A stretch of DNA of 64,000 nt from an uncultured Clostridia bacterium (lineage in GTDB: Bacteria; Bacillota; Clostridia; TANB77; CAG-508): the NCBI GenBank assembly GCA_948678575.1, contig CAPPGO010000005.1, positions 62,001-126,000 on the forward strand, written 5' to 3'. Within the stretch, counting starts at the first letter, position 1; the number at the start of each line of letters is the position of its first letter. The notes under the pieces were generated by a model. That model searched no databases. It had not been told where the DNA came from and was given only the letters and a program-made list of their open reading frames with translations. The position numbers and the translations under genes are program-made. Below, piece by piece: positions 9,395-20,070 of the stretch.

Positions 9395-9475
9395 AAAAAG
9401 TCCGTATTATTTATGAACCGAACCCAAAAAGTTAGATGCTTTTTGAGTTCAGTTCAATTTATATGGGCTTTTTTT
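9395..9475 (+). terminator. Nested two-stem terminator
   Basis: Outer arms at 9395-9407 and 9461-9474 (AAAAAGTCCGTAT with ATATGGGCTTTTTTT, closed by two G-U pairs) enclose an inner 17-bp hairpin (9415-9431 with 9439-9455). A T run follows. The outer stem pairs best in the + transcript, the inner one in the - transcript. Confidence 0.7.
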
Positions 9476-9561
9476 GTCACTTTTTGTAATAAAATTCATT
9501 AAATATATATAGGGAGTTTTAAAACTAAAACTTGATTATAATAAGAATGGATTGATAAAAA

Positions 9562-10322
9562 ATGAATCAAAATATGATTGTATTAATTGGAATTTTAATA
9601 CCATTTATAGGTACTACAATTCGGAGCAGGAATAGTATTCTTTTTTAAAAATAATATAAGTAGCACTGTAAATAAAGTATTTTTAGGTTTTGCAGGAGGA
9701 GTAATGATAGCTGCTTCAATTTGGTCTTTAATAATTCCATCTATTGAAAGGGCAGAAGAAGCTGGTATGATTTCTTGGTTACCTGCAACAATTGGAATAA
9801 TTTTTGGAACTATTTTTATACCGATTTGTGATAGATTTATAAATTATGAAAAAATTAATTTAAAAGGCAGTAAGGAAAATTTTATGTTAGCTCTTGCAAT
9901 AGTTATTCATAATATTCCAGAAGGTATGGCTGTTGGAGTAGCATTTGCTAGTAGTATATATGGGAATTTTGAAGCTTTGGTAATGTCTGCATTTGTATTA
10001 AGTATAGGAATTGCAGTACAAAATTTTCCGGAAGGAGCAGCAATTTCATTACCATATAGAAGTAGTGGAATGTCAAGAAATAAGTCTTTTACATTAGGGA
10101 TGCTTTCACGGGGTAGTAGAACCAATTGCCGCTTTGTTAGCTATTGCGTTTGCTTTTTTGGTAGAACCACTTTTACCATATTTCTTAGCATTTGCAGGTG
10201 GTACAATGATTTATGTAGTAATAGAAGAGATTGTACCAGAGTTTAAAGGACATAAAATAGGAACATATTCTTTGGTTGTAGGCTTTTTAATTATGATGAT
10301 ATTAGATGTTACATTAGGATAG
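9562..10322 (+). CDS. ZIP family metal transporter; two +1 frameshifts at CGG
   Basis: Read straight, this locus is three overlapping fragments. Skipping one C at 9622 and one at 10109 joins them into a 252-residue ZIP (zinc/iron) transporter with eight membrane helices. Landmarks are IPFIGTT-GAG near the N-terminus, VMIAASIWSLIIPSIE, the metal-binding helix IVIHNIPEGMAVG, QNFPEGAAISLP and, only after the second shift, SGVVEPIAALL. Both skipped bases are the C of an in-frame CGG codon and both give glycine. Codon 1 is ATG 9562 (weak ribosome site; ATG 9574 is an alternative). Family certain. By ordinary rules it would be a pseudogene, but the pattern argues for functional frameshifting. Confidence 0.8.
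9622..9624 (+). other. +1 frameshift site 1 (CGG) in ZIP gene
   Basis: CGG is codon 21 counted from ATG 9562. Straight reading stops eight codons later. Skipping the C gives GGA (Gly) and the family sequence GTT-I-GAGIVFF. Preceding codon ATT. Confidence 0.75.
10109..10111 (+). other. +1 frameshift site 2 (CGG) in ZIP gene
   Basis: CGG lies in frame after GMLS. Skipping the C gives GGG GTA GTA GAA CCA, i.e. GVVEP, the conserved ZIP motif. Preceding codon TCA. Straight reading would lose the last two or three helices. Confidence 0.77.
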
Positions 10323-10345
10323 AATAATATAGATGTGAAATGGTA

Positions 10346-10374
10346 TTGACAAAGGTATGAAAAATTTGTATAAT
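10346..10374 (+). promoter_or_regulatory. Consensus sigma-A promoter upstream of leader ORF and purA
   Basis: Exact TTGACA (10346-10351), 17-bp spacer, exact TATAAT (10369-10374). Confidence 0.85.
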
Positions 10375-10407
10375 AATAATGTATTTTTGTTAAGGCAGGA
10401 TTTTGTT

Positions 10408-11842
<1,435 letters not shown>

Positions 11843-11865
11843 TTTAATATAATTTTGTAAAAAAT

Positions 11866-11894
11866 AGAAGTGCTAGATATTTAGCACTTCTTTT
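11866..11894 (+). terminator. Intrinsic terminator of purA
   Basis: AGAAGTGCTA / TAGCACTTCT, 10-bp stem, ending in a T run. Confidence 0.87.
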
Positions 11895-11919
11895 AAGTAT
11901 TAAAATATTGTAACAAATA

Positions 11920-11948
11920 TTGAAAATTATTAATATTTGTCATATAAT
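11920..11948 (+). promoter_or_regulatory. Predicted sigma-A promoter for LCP gene
   Basis: TTGAAA (11920-11925), 17-bp spacer, TATAAT (11943-11948), 43 bp before the GTG start. Confidence 0.7.
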
Positions 11949-11990
11949 AATCCATATTGTACAAAAGTTAAATAAAAGGAAGTTTTTTTA

Positions 11991-13418
11991 GTGGATAGAA
12001 TTAGTAAAAATAATTATAAAAATAAAATACAATTATTCAAATCAAGAAAATCTTTGATTATTTTTTCTGTAATTATGCTAATATTAGTAATAGTTTTTTC
12101 AATATGTGCAACATATATTTATCAAGCAAATGGCAGTTTATCTGATGCAGCACTTAATATGATGGCAGATGTTGTAGGAGATGATACTCCAATTACTGTT
12201 CTAGTTTTAGGAGTAAGTGAAGATATTGATACGGCATTAACTGATACAATGATGTTAGTTAGTTATAATCCTAAAATGCAAAAATCTTTTGTTGTTTCAA
12301 TTCCAAGAGACACTTATATAGGAGCAAATAAAGCAAAAGCTGGTGGTTCAGATAAAATAAATTCTTTATATCAAAGTAATGTAAAAAAAACAGTTTCAGC
12401 TGTTGAAAAACTAACAGGAGTTAAAATAGATAACTATATTGTTGTAAAAACTTCGGCTTTAATTGATATTGTTGATGCAATAGGTGGTGTACAATTTGAT
12501 GTGCCTATTGATATGAAATATGATGATCCAACTCAAAATTTACACATTGATTTAAAAGCAGGTATGCAATTAGTTGATGGAGATAAAGCAGAGCAATTGT
12601 TAAGATTTAGACATTCAAATCCAGATGCAAATGGGAAGATGACAACATATCCAGCTTCTTATGGTTTGGACGATTATGGAAGAATGAGGACTCAAAGAGA
12701 ATTTATGCAAGCAACTGCAAAACAGCTTGTTAATTGGAAAAATATTACTAAGTTAAAAAATATTGCCACAGCAGTTTTCGATAATTTGGAAACAGATATG
12801 AGTCTTTCAAAAATTATAGGATATATACCAAGTGCTTTGAAATTGGATGTTGATAGCTTGAGAATGGAACAGTTACCAGGTGTTTCAGACAAAATAAATG
12901 AATTATGGTTTTATGTAGCAAATTCAACAGATACATGTAAACTAATGAATGAATTGATGGTAGGATTAGAACTTAATGAGACAGAATTAGCAAGTATGTA
13001 TACTCCTATAAAAAAAGATATACCAATAGTAGCAAAAACGGAAAATACTTATATTGAGAATACAATCGTTGAAAAACAAACAGAAAATTATGTAGTAGAA
13101 AATAAAGTAAATACAACTACTGCCTTAGCAAATTCAGAGCCAATAAAAAAAGATGATGAACCAAAGGTATGTACACATAATTGGGCTGTAACTAGTAGAA
13201 CAGATGCAACTTGCACAAAAGCAGGGGTTATAAATTATACATGTACAAATTGCAGTGCAACAAAATTAGAAACAATAAAAGCATTAAAACATGATATGCA
13301 AAAAATTTCCGAAACAGTAGCAACAGAAACTAAACAAGGATTAATTGAATATAAATGTACAAGATGCTCTCATACAGAAGTAGAATATTTACCAGTACTA
13401 AGTTTGAAAAATCAATAA
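11991..13418 (+). CDS. LytR-CpsA-Psr (LCP) family protein with Cys-rich C-terminal repeats
   Basis: 475 residues, GTG start after AAGGAAG. A cytoplasmic tail and membrane helix (about 24-46) precede the extracellular LCP domain (about 62-240), recognisable by TDTMMLVSYNPK, SIPRDTYIG, the Asp/Arg sites and RFRHS. LCP proteins attach teichoic acids or other glycopolymers to peptidoglycan. The last ~80 residues are an add-on: two similar units ending CTNCSATK and CTRCSHTE, each with a CxxC pair and preceded by a Cys or His, like Cys repeats on clostridial surface proteins. The LCP assignment is firm; the role of the tail is unknown. Confidence 0.88.
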   Translation: MDRISKNNYKNKIQLFKSRKSLIIFSVIMLILVIVFSICATYIYQANGSLSDAALNMMADVVGDDTPITVLVLGVSEDIDTALTDTMMLVSYNPKMQKSFVVSIPRDTYIGANKAKAGGSDKINSLYQSNVKKTVSAVEKLTGVKIDNYIVVKTSALIDIVDAIGGVQFDVPIDMKYDDPTQNLHIDLKAGMQLVDGDKAEQLLRFRHSNPDANGKMTTYPASYGLDDYGRMRTQREFMQATAKQLVNWKNITKLKNIATAVFDNLETDMSLSKIIGYIPSALKLDVDSLRMEQLPGVSDKINELWFYVANSTDTCKLMNELMVGLELNETELASMYTPIKKDIPIVAKTENTYIENTIVEKQTENYVVENKVNTTTALANSEPIKKDDEPKVCTHNWAVTSRTDATCTKAGVINYTCTNCSATKLETIKALKHDMQKISETVATETKQGLIEYKCTRCSHTEVEYLPVLSLKNQ

Positions 13419-13427
13419 TATAATAAG

Positions 13428-13455
13428 AAAGACTTTATATATAAGGTCTTTTTTT
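13428..13455 (+). terminator. Intrinsic terminator
   Basis: AAAGACTTTA / TAAGGTCTTT (one G-U pair), 4-nt loop, seven or more T. Confidence 0.82.
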
Positions 13456-13579
13456 ATTGCTTGTTTTATGAGAATATTATTGATTGGATTAGAAAAATTA
13501 TACAATTTTTTGTTATGAATAATGGAAATAATAAGTTTTGAAAATTATTAAAAAAAATCTTAATGTGAAATGACAAATA

Positions 13580-13608
13580 TTTACAATATTTGCAAAATAT
13601 GATATAAT
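13580..13608 (+). promoter_or_regulatory. Predicted sigma-A promoter for exporter operon
   Basis: TTTACA (13580-13585), 17-bp spacer, TATAAT (13603-13608), 33 bp before the ATG. Confidence 0.68.
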
Positions 13609-13641
13609 TTACAAGTTAAAAAAGTTAAAGGAGCAAAATTA

Positions 13642-15354
13642 ATGTTTAAAATGTTTAAAGATAAGAAAAAAAGAAAGAAGATTATAATAATTACTATTTT
13701 AATAGTAGTAGTTTTAGCTTTAATATTAACAAATATATTTGGCAATAAGGAAGAAGAAATACCAAATTTTGATACAGCAGATATAGAGACTAAAACTCTT
13801 ACTACTTCAATAAGTAGTACAGGAAAAATTGCAACAGAAAATTCAAAAACAGTTACGAGTCAACTTGTTAATTATAAAGTAACAGGTGTAAATGTAAAAG
13901 TTGGAGATAAGGTTAATGTTGGGGATGTACTTTGTACATTTGATACAGCAAATCTAGCCAAAAATGTAAGTGATTTATCAGCTACAATTAATGCTGGAAA
14001 TGTTACAGGAAGTGTTACAGTAGCTTCTGCTGAAAGAGCAGTACAAGATGCAGATAGAAGTAGAAATTCTGCATTAGATCCATTAAGACAACAAACAGAT
14101 TTAGCTAGACAAGATTTTCAAAATCATGAAGCAGCATTAAATACCGCAAGAGCTAATTTACAATCAAATCAAGATCAAGTTAAAAGTTTAGAAGCTCAAA
14201 TACCAGCTTTAACAGCTTCAATAAATGCTGCCAAGGTTGAAAGAGATGCAGCATCTACTGTATATACTCAGAAGGAAAATGAATATAATACTGCAAAAGT
14301 AGCTTTGGATGCTGCAAAGGCTGATCCAAATCAATTATCAATACTTACTGGATTAGAAACAGCTTTAACAGGTGCTGCACAATTAAAAGAAACTGCTAGA
14401 AATGAACTTTCTGTTAAGGAAAATACATTAGCAGGAGAACAAAATAAATTAAATGAAGTTACAGGGAAAATAAATGAGTTAAATACTCAAATAGCACAAT
14501 TAAATCAATCTATACCAGCACAAGAACAAGTAGTAAATCAAAAAAGAGATATTTATACGACTACACAGAAAAAATATGATGATACATCAGCATCATTAAA
14601 TAATCAAGTTGCAAATGCACAAGGACAATTAGAAAGTGCAAAAGCACAAACTAGCGTAAGTAATCTAACTGTACAAGAACAATTAAATGTTTATCAAAAG
14701 CAATTAGAAGAGACAAACTTAAAATCTACTGTTGCTGGGACAGTTACATCAGTAGTGGCAAAGGCAGGAGATTATTATGCAGGTGGAGCATTACTTACAA
14801 TAGAAGGTGTTGAAAGTTTTATTGTAGAAACAGAAATAGATGAATATGACATAGCAGATATTAAAGAAGGAATGGAAGTTGTTATAAAAACAGATGCAAC
14901 AAGAGATGAGGAATTAGCTGGTAAAGTAATTTCAGTAGCTCCTGCTTCAACTGCAAACGCAGCTACATCAGCAATGACTGGAATGGGTACAGCTACAACA
15001 GGAAGTTCATCAGCAACATATACAGTAAAAATTGAATTAACTACTCCAAATGATAGATTACGATTAGGAATGAATGCTAAATTAAGTATTATAACAAATA
15101 AAAGTGAAAATGTACTTGCAGTTCCATATGATGCTATAACAGAAAAAGAAGATGGAACAAAAAGTGTAACAATAATAAAAGATGATAATTCAGAAGAAGA
15201 AATTAATGTAACTACTAGATTAGAAAGTGGATATTATACTGAAATTTCAAGTGATAAATTAAAGGCTGGAATGAAGGTTAAACTTCCAAAAATAGATGGA
15301 AGTAGTTCAGTTGATGAATTATTAAATTCAATGGGTGCAACAGCTGGAATGTAA
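13642..15354 (+). CDS. MacA-like membrane fusion (HlyD/RND adaptor) protein
   Basis: 570 residues. A Lys-rich start and one membrane helix (about 13-32) are followed by the first half of a lipoyl/beta-barrel domain (VTGVNVKVGDKVNVGDVLCTFD). A long Ala/Gln/Asn-rich coiled-coil hairpin spans about 110-355. The second lipoyl half (LKSTVAGTVTSVVAKAGDYY), beta-barrel and C-terminal domain (LRLGMNAKLSI, VLAVPYDAI) follow. It is co-transcribed with an ATPase and a MacB-like permease, forming a tripartite-type exporter; in a Gram-positive cell the adaptor probably acts outside the membrane. The substrate may be a peptide or antimicrobial, unknown here. Confidence 0.88.
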   Translation: MFKMFKDKKKRKKIIIITILIVVVLALILTNIFGNKEEEIPNFDTADIETKTLTTSISSTGKIATENSKTVTSQLVNYKVTGVNVKVGDKVNVGDVLCTFDTANLAKNVSDLSATINAGNVTGSVTVASAERAVQDADRSRNSALDPLRQQTDLARQDFQNHEAALNTARANLQSNQDQVKSLEAQIPALTASINAAKVERDAASTVYTQKENEYNTAKVALDAAKADPNQLSILTGLETALTGAAQLKETARNELSVKENTLAGEQNKLNEVTGKINELNTQIAQLNQSIPAQEQVVNQKRDIYTTTQKKYDDTSASLNNQVANAQGQLESAKAQTSVSNLTVQEQLNVYQKQLEETNLKSTVAGTVTSVVAKAGDYYAGGALLTIEGVESFIVETEIDEYDIADIKEGMEVVIKTDATRDEELAGKVISVAPASTANAATSAMTGMGTATTGSSSATYTVKIELTTPNDRLRLGMNAKLSIITNKSENVLAVPYDAITEKEDGTKSVTIIKDDNSEEEINVTTRLESGYYTEISSDKLKAGMKVKLPKIDGSSSVDELLNSMGATAGM

Positions 15355-15369
15355 TTTAAGGAGTATTAG

Positions 15370-16071
15370 ATGTCAGAAACAATAATAAAATTAGATAATA
15401 TTATAAAAAAATTCTATGTTGGCAAGCCAAATGAATTAGAAATTTTGCATGGAATTTCTTTGGAAGTAAAAAAAGGCGAATTTGTTTCAATCGTAGGTCC
15501 ATCTGGTTCAGGAAAATCAACACTTATGAATTTAATTGGTGTTCTAGATAGGCCCACTTCTGGAACTTATGTGTTAGATGGTATTGATATATCAAAAGCG
15601 CAAGATAAAGAATTGTCTAATATTAGAAATAAAAAAATAGGATTTGTTTTTCAAACATATAATTTGATTTCAAGAACAAATGCAATTAAAAATGTAGAGC
15701 TTCCAATGCTGTATGCAGGTATTCCAAAGGATGAAAGAATTGCAAAGGCAAAGGAACTTTTAGAACTTGTTGAAATGGGTGATAGAGCTAAACACTTGCC
15801 AGAAGAATTATCTGGTGGTCAAAAGCAAAGAGTTGCTATTGCAAGAGCTATGGCAAATGATCCAGCAATACTTCTTGCAGATGAGCCAACAGGAGCATTA
15901 GATTCGAAAACTGGTCGTTTGGTTATGGATTTATTTCACAAATTGAATAAAGAAAAAGGAATAACAGTTGTTTTAATTACCCACTCTAATGAATTGGCTA
16001 GTGAAACAGGTAGAATAATAACAATAAAAGATGGAAACATTTTGTCAGAGTCTAAGGGAGGTAAAAAGTAA
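15370..16071 (+). CDS. ABC transporter ATP-binding protein (MacB/LolD type)
   Basis: 233 residues. Walker A GPSGSGKST, Q-loop GFVFQTYNLI, signature ELSGGQKQR, Walker B ILLADEPTGALD and H-loop LITHSN all match the MacB/LolD/SalX branch. RBS AAGGAG lies 16 bp after the adaptor gene, and the stop overlaps the start of the permease by one base, so this is the energising subunit of the exporter. Confidence 0.92.
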   Translation: MSETIIKLDNIIKKFYVGKPNELEILHGISLEVKKGEFVSIVGPSGSGKSTLMNLIGVLDRPTSGTYVLDGIDISKAQDKELSNIRNKKIGFVFQTYNLISRTNAIKNVELPMLYAGIPKDERIAKAKELLELVEMGDRAKHLPEELSGGQKQRVAIARAMANDPAILLADEPTGALDSKTGRLVMDLFHKLNKEKGITVVLITHSNELASETGRIITIKDGNILSESKGGKK

Positions 16072-17354
16072 TGGTTATGTTATGGGAAAATATAAAACTT
16101 GCTTTTACTTCACTTTTAGCAAATAAAATGAGAGCTTTGCTTACAATGTTAGGGATTATTATAGGTATAGCATCAGTTATAGCTATTATGACTGTTGGTG
16201 ATTCACTTATTAATTATATATCAGAAGAAATGAATTCTATGGGTGCAAACAACATAATGGTATCTGTACAACCTAGAACTGACGAAGATAATATGTTTAA
16301 TAATATGATGGCTGGTGCAATGATGATGGATCCTATAAGTGAACAAGATAAAATAACACCAGAAATGTTAGAAAAATTAGGTGAACAATATTCAGATGAA
16401 ATAAAGGCAATTACAATTTATGATGATCCATCAAGTGGTCAAGTTACACAAGATAAAAAATATGCAAATGTATATGTTACAGGAATTAATATTGGATATT
16501 TTGTTTCAACAGAAGTTGATATGATTGCTGGTTCAATTTTTTCACAAAGAGATTTAGAAGAAGGAAGACCAGTTACAATAGTTTCAAGTATAGTTGTAGA
16601 AAATATATTTGATGGAGATATGGATAAGGCTTTGGGTAGTACAATAGAAGTATCCGTAGATGGTAGATATGCAGAATATACTATTATAGGAGTATATGAT
16701 TATGTTGTACAAGATATGTCTGCTATGATGCAATCAAGACAAGACATTACAACTAATATGTACATTCCATATAGAACATCAATAAATCAAACACACAATG
16801 ATAATTTTACAAATTTTTATGTTGTAGCAAATAATGGAGTTGATTCTGATTTATTAGCTAAAAAGATAGAAAGATTTTTTGAAGGATATTATAGAAATAA
16901 TGAAGATTATCAAGTTGGAGCTTTTAATATGCAAACTATGGTAGAAATGGTTGGTAGCATGGTAGGTATGGTAACAACAGCTATTTCAATAGTTGCAGCT
17001 ATTGCATTACTTGTAGGTGGTATAGGTGTTATGAATATAATGCTTGTATCAATTACAGAAAGAACACGAGAAATTGGTACAAGAAAAGCTCTTGGTGCAA
17101 CAAATGGTTCTATTAGGATTCAATTTATAGTAGAAGCAATTATAATTTGTTTAATGGGTGGTGCAATAGGTATTCTATTAGGAATATTAGGCGGTGAGGC
17201 TGCTGCCAATTTGCTTGGCTATCCAGCAACACCATCGATTTCAGGAATTATAACATCACTTGTTTTCTCAATGATAATAGGCGTATTCTTTGGATATTAT
17301 CCAGCTAACAAAGCAGCTAAAATGAATCCAATTGATGCTTTAAGATATGAATAA
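16071..17354 (+). CDS. ABC transporter permease, MacB/FtsX type
   Basis: 427 residues with the MacB architecture: helix 1 in MRALLTMLGIIIGIASVIAIM, a large extracellular domain (about 50-285), and three C-terminal helices containing the FtsX signature LLVGGIGVMNIMLVSITERTREIGTRKALGA. The ATG at 16071 overlaps the ATPase stop; ATG 16077 is an alternative two codons on. It is the last gene of the three-gene operon before a terminator. Confidence 0.92.
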   Translation: MVMLWENIKLAFTSLLANKMRALLTMLGIIIGIASVIAIMTVGDSLINYISEEMNSMGANNIMVSVQPRTDEDNMFNNMMAGAMMMDPISEQDKITPEMLEKLGEQYSDEIKAITIYDDPSSGQVTQDKKYANVYVTGINIGYFVSTEVDMIAGSIFSQRDLEEGRPVTIVSSIVVENIFDGDMDKALGSTIEVSVDGRYAEYTIIGVYDYVVQDMSAMMQSRQDITTNMYIPYRTSINQTHNDNFTNFYVVANNGVDSDLLAKKIERFFEGYYRNNEDYQVGAFNMQTMVEMVGSMVGMVTTAISIVAAIALLVGGIGVMNIMLVSITERTREIGTRKALGATNGSIRIQFIVEAIIICLMGGAIGILLGILGGEAAANLLGYPATPSISGIITSLVFSMIIGVFFGYYPANKAAKMNPIDALRYE

Positions 17355-17359
17355 AAATT

Positions 17360-17409
17360 AAGAGCAATTTAATAAGAATTTTAAATCTTATTAAATATGC
17401 TCTTTTTTT
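17360..17409 (+). terminator. Intrinsic terminator of exporter operon
   Basis: AAGAGCA / TGCTCTT outer stem and TTAATAAGA / TCTTATTAA inner stem (17360-17403), then a T run. Confidence 0.88.
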
Positions 17410-17458
17410 GAAACCAAATCATATTTTGAATTGTATTATATGTAGAGGAGATAGAATT

Positions 17459-17938
17459 ATGAAAAATCAAAATGAAATAATAGATGTAATTAATCAATAT
17501 TCTAATATGGTATATAGAATTGCTTTAACCAGAACAGGAACCGTAGAAAATGCAGAGGATATTTTTCAAGAAGTTTTTTTAAAGTATAGTGAAAAAATGC
17601 CAAAATTTGAAAATGAAGAACATAAAAAAGCATGGCTTATTAAGGTTACTATAAATCTAACAAAAAATTTTCATAATTCTAGTTGGAATAAAAAAGTGGT
17701 AAATTTAGATGAAGCAATTGTATTAAAAACAGAAGAACAAACAGAGGTTTTTTCTATTGTTTGTGAATTGCCATCTAATTATAAAACTGTAATTTACTTA
17801 ATGTATTATGAAGGCTACAAAGTAAAAGAAATAGCAAACTTTATGAAGGTAAGTGAAGGCACAATTAAAACTTGGGCTTTTAGAGCACGAGAAATTCTAA
17901 GAGAAAAATTAGAAGGAGGATTTGAAGATGAACAATAA
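17459..17938 (+). CDS. ECF RNA polymerase sigma factor
   Basis: 159 residues from the ATG at 17459, which follows GAGGAG; an upstream in-frame TTG has no ribosome site. Region 2 is clear (YSNMVYRIALTRTGTVENAEDIFQEVFLK) and so is the region 4 helix-turn-helix (GYKVKEIANFMKVSEGTIKTWAFRAREIL). It overlaps the next gene by 11 bases, and that gene encodes a membrane protein with a short cytoplasmic N-terminus, as expected for its anti-sigma partner. The regulon is unknown. Confidence 0.9.
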   Translation: MKNQNEIIDVINQYSNMVYRIALTRTGTVENAEDIFQEVFLKYSEKMPKFENEEHKKAWLIKVTINLTKNFHNSSWNKKVVNLDEAIVLKTEEQTEVFSIVCELPSNYKTVIYLMYYEGYKVKEIANFMKVSEGTIKTWAFRAREILREKLEGGFEDEQ

Positions 17939-19925
17939 AGATAATTATAAAAATGCAATTGAACAAATTCAAGCACGAGAAGAACTAAAAGAAAAAACTA
18001 TTCAAAAAATCAGAGATAATAGAAACAAAAAGAAAATAACTTATTTGAAATATTTATCAGCATGTGCAGTTTTTGTTATAGCTATAACATCGGGAAAATT
18101 CTATTATGATAGAATAAATAATGGTATGTTAGAAATAGAAGAAAAACCTTTATATATTGGTGATACAAATAAAGTACCTTTGATTGCTTTAAATAAAAAT
18201 TTACCAAGATTTTCTAGTATTAAAGAGTTAGAAGATGTTATAAAAGAAAATACTTATTTTATTACCAATGATTATATGAAAGAATCTGCTGTGGAAGATG
18301 TTGCATTAAATGTAAAAGCGGAATCAACAAATGGCGAAAGAAAAAATGTTACAGAATATTCAAAAACTAATGTGCAAGTGGAAAATGTAGATGAGGCAGA
18401 TATAGTAAAAACAGATGGAGAATATATTTATTATACAACTCAAAACATTGTATATATTATAAAAGCAGACAATCTTCAAATAGTTAAAGAGATAGATTTA
18501 TATGGAGAAAAAGAACGTTTTTTACCATTTGAATTATATGTAAATAAAGATAAATTAATAGTAATAGGAAATTATTCAAAAATAGAAGAGGTAGAACAAC
18601 AGAATAAATTAAGATATTCAAGTAGAATCTATTCAGAGACTACTACACAGGCAATGGTATATGATATTTCAGATAGAGTAAATCCCGTAGAAAAAAGAAC
18701 TGTAAGACTAGATGGTGGGTATCGAAATTCTAGAATGATTGGAGATAATATATATTTAATTAGTTCAAAAAGTGCATATTATTATGATGGTATGAAAGAA
18801 AACGAAATATTACCTAAAATATATGATACATTAGGTGGTGAAAAAATAATTTCTGCGACAGATATTGCATATTTTGAAGGAACAAATAGTTATTCTTTTA
18901 TGACAGTTGCTGGTTTCGATATAAATAACAATGAAAATGTTTGTACAGAAACTTTTTATGGTGCTAGTGATACAGTTTATGCAAGTTTAAATAATTTATA
19001 TATAACACAAATTGAATATAATGATAGATGGGATGTTAGTGAAAACATTATTTATAAATTTAAGTTAAATGGTTCAAAAATAGAACTTCTTTGTAGGGGT
19101 GAAGTAAAAGGAAATTTAAATAATCAATTCTCTATGGATGAATATAATGGCAATTTAAGAATTGCGACGACTTCTGGATATGATGAAAAGGCAACAAATC
19201 AGTTATTTATATTGGATGAAAATTTGAAAGAAATTGGAAAAATAGAAAACATGGCAGTTGGAGAAAGAATATATTCAGTAAGATTTATTGGAGAAATAGG
19301 TTATGTAGTTACTTTTGAGCAGATAGATCCTCTATTTGTAATAGATTTGTCAGATCCAAGAAATCCTCAAATAAAAGGAGAATTAAAAATTCCAGGTTAT
19401 AGTAGTTATTTACATCCTTATGATGAAACACATATTATTGGCATTGGGTATAATACAAAATCAAATGGATATGGTGGAGTAACAAATGCTAATATGAAAA
19501 TGTCTATGTTTGATGTATCAGATTTAGAAAATCCAAAAGAATTATTTAATATAGATATTGGTGATTCTTACGCATATTCAGAGATAATTTATAATCATAA
19601 AGTATTATTTGAAAATAAAGAGAAAGGTTTGATTGGTTTTCCTGTAACATTAAGAGAACATAAAGCTTCTGAGGATAGAGATACATTTTCTATTTTTCAT
19701 ATTGATTTAGAAAAAGGATTTGAGAGATATGGAGAAATTTCACATAAAATTGATTATAGAACTAATATAGATAGAGCAATTTATATAGGTGATACATTAT
19801 ATACATTAGCTGATTATGAAATTAAATCATACGATTTAGAAAATTTAGAGGAATTGCAAACACTTGAACTTGAAGAGAGAAATTTTGAATATGATACTAG
19901 TACAATAGATTTAATAGAAGAATAA
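17928..19925 (+). CDS. Membrane-anchored beta-propeller protein, putative anti-sigma/sensor
   Basis: 665 residues. A cytoplasmic N-terminus of about 38 residues and one membrane helix (YLKYLSACAVFVIAITSG) precede an extracellular domain that looks like the beta-propeller family found in clostridia and archaea. It shows repeated short blades such as NVEDEADIVKTDGEYIYY-like and VYDISDRVNPVEKR, and the tail DLENLEELQTLEL. The ATG 17928 follows a perfect AAGGAGG inside the end of the sigma gene. Sigma-gene overlap and topology suggest an anti-sigma factor with a propeller sensor; no standard anti-sigma zinc motif is visible. Confidence 0.75.
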   Translation: MNNKDNYKNAIEQIQAREELKEKTIQKIRDNRNKKKITYLKYLSACAVFVIAITSGKFYYDRINNGMLEIEEKPLYIGDTNKVPLIALNKNLPRFSSIKELEDVIKENTYFITNDYMKESAVEDVALNVKAESTNGERKNVTEYSKTNVQVENVDEADIVKTDGEYIYYTTQNIVYIIKADNLQIVKEIDLYGEKERFLPFELYVNKDKLIVIGNYSKIEEVEQQNKLRYSSRIYSETTTQAMVYDISDRVNPVEKRTVRLDGGYRNSRMIGDNIYLISSKSAYYYDGMKENEILPKIYDTLGGEKIISATDIAYFEGTNSYSFMTVAGFDINNNENVCTETFYGASDTVYASLNNLYITQIEYNDRWDVSENIIYKFKLNGSKIELLCRGEVKGNLNNQFSMDEYNGNLRIATTSGYDEKATNQLFILDENLKEIGKIENMAVGERIYSVRFIGEIGYVVTFEQIDPLFVIDLSDPRNPQIKGELKIPGYSSYLHPYDETHIIGIGYNTKSNGYGGVTNANMKMSMFDVSDLENPKELFNIDIGDSYAYSEIIYNHKVLFENKEKGLIGFPVTLREHKASEDRDTFSIFHIDLEKGFERYGEISHKIDYRTNIDRAIYIGDTLYTLADYEIKSYDLENLEELQTLELEERNFEYDTSTIDLIEE

Positions 19926-19930
19926 TAGAA

Positions 19931-19962
19931 AATACAGACTTAAATTTTAAGTCTGTATTTTT
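19931..19962 (+). terminator. Intrinsic terminator
   Basis: Near-perfect 14-bp stem AATACAGACTTAAA / TTTAAGTCTGTATT, then T run. Confidence 0.88.
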
Positions 19963-19965
19963 GTG

Positions 19966-19994
19966 TTGACTTTTGAATTAAATCGTATTATAAT
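19966..19994 (+). promoter_or_regulatory. Predicted sigma-A promoter, far upstream of coiled-coil gene
   Basis: TTGACT (19966-19971), 17-bp spacer, TATAAT (19989-19994). The transcript would begin near 20001 and run through a hairpin (20023-20044) and an orphan ribosome site. Confidence 0.6.
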
Positions 19995-20070
19995 CATACT
20001 ACTTTTATTTCTAAATTATCTTTTTTAAGTTACTCAACTTAAAAGAAAATCAAATGTGAAAATCTAGTAT

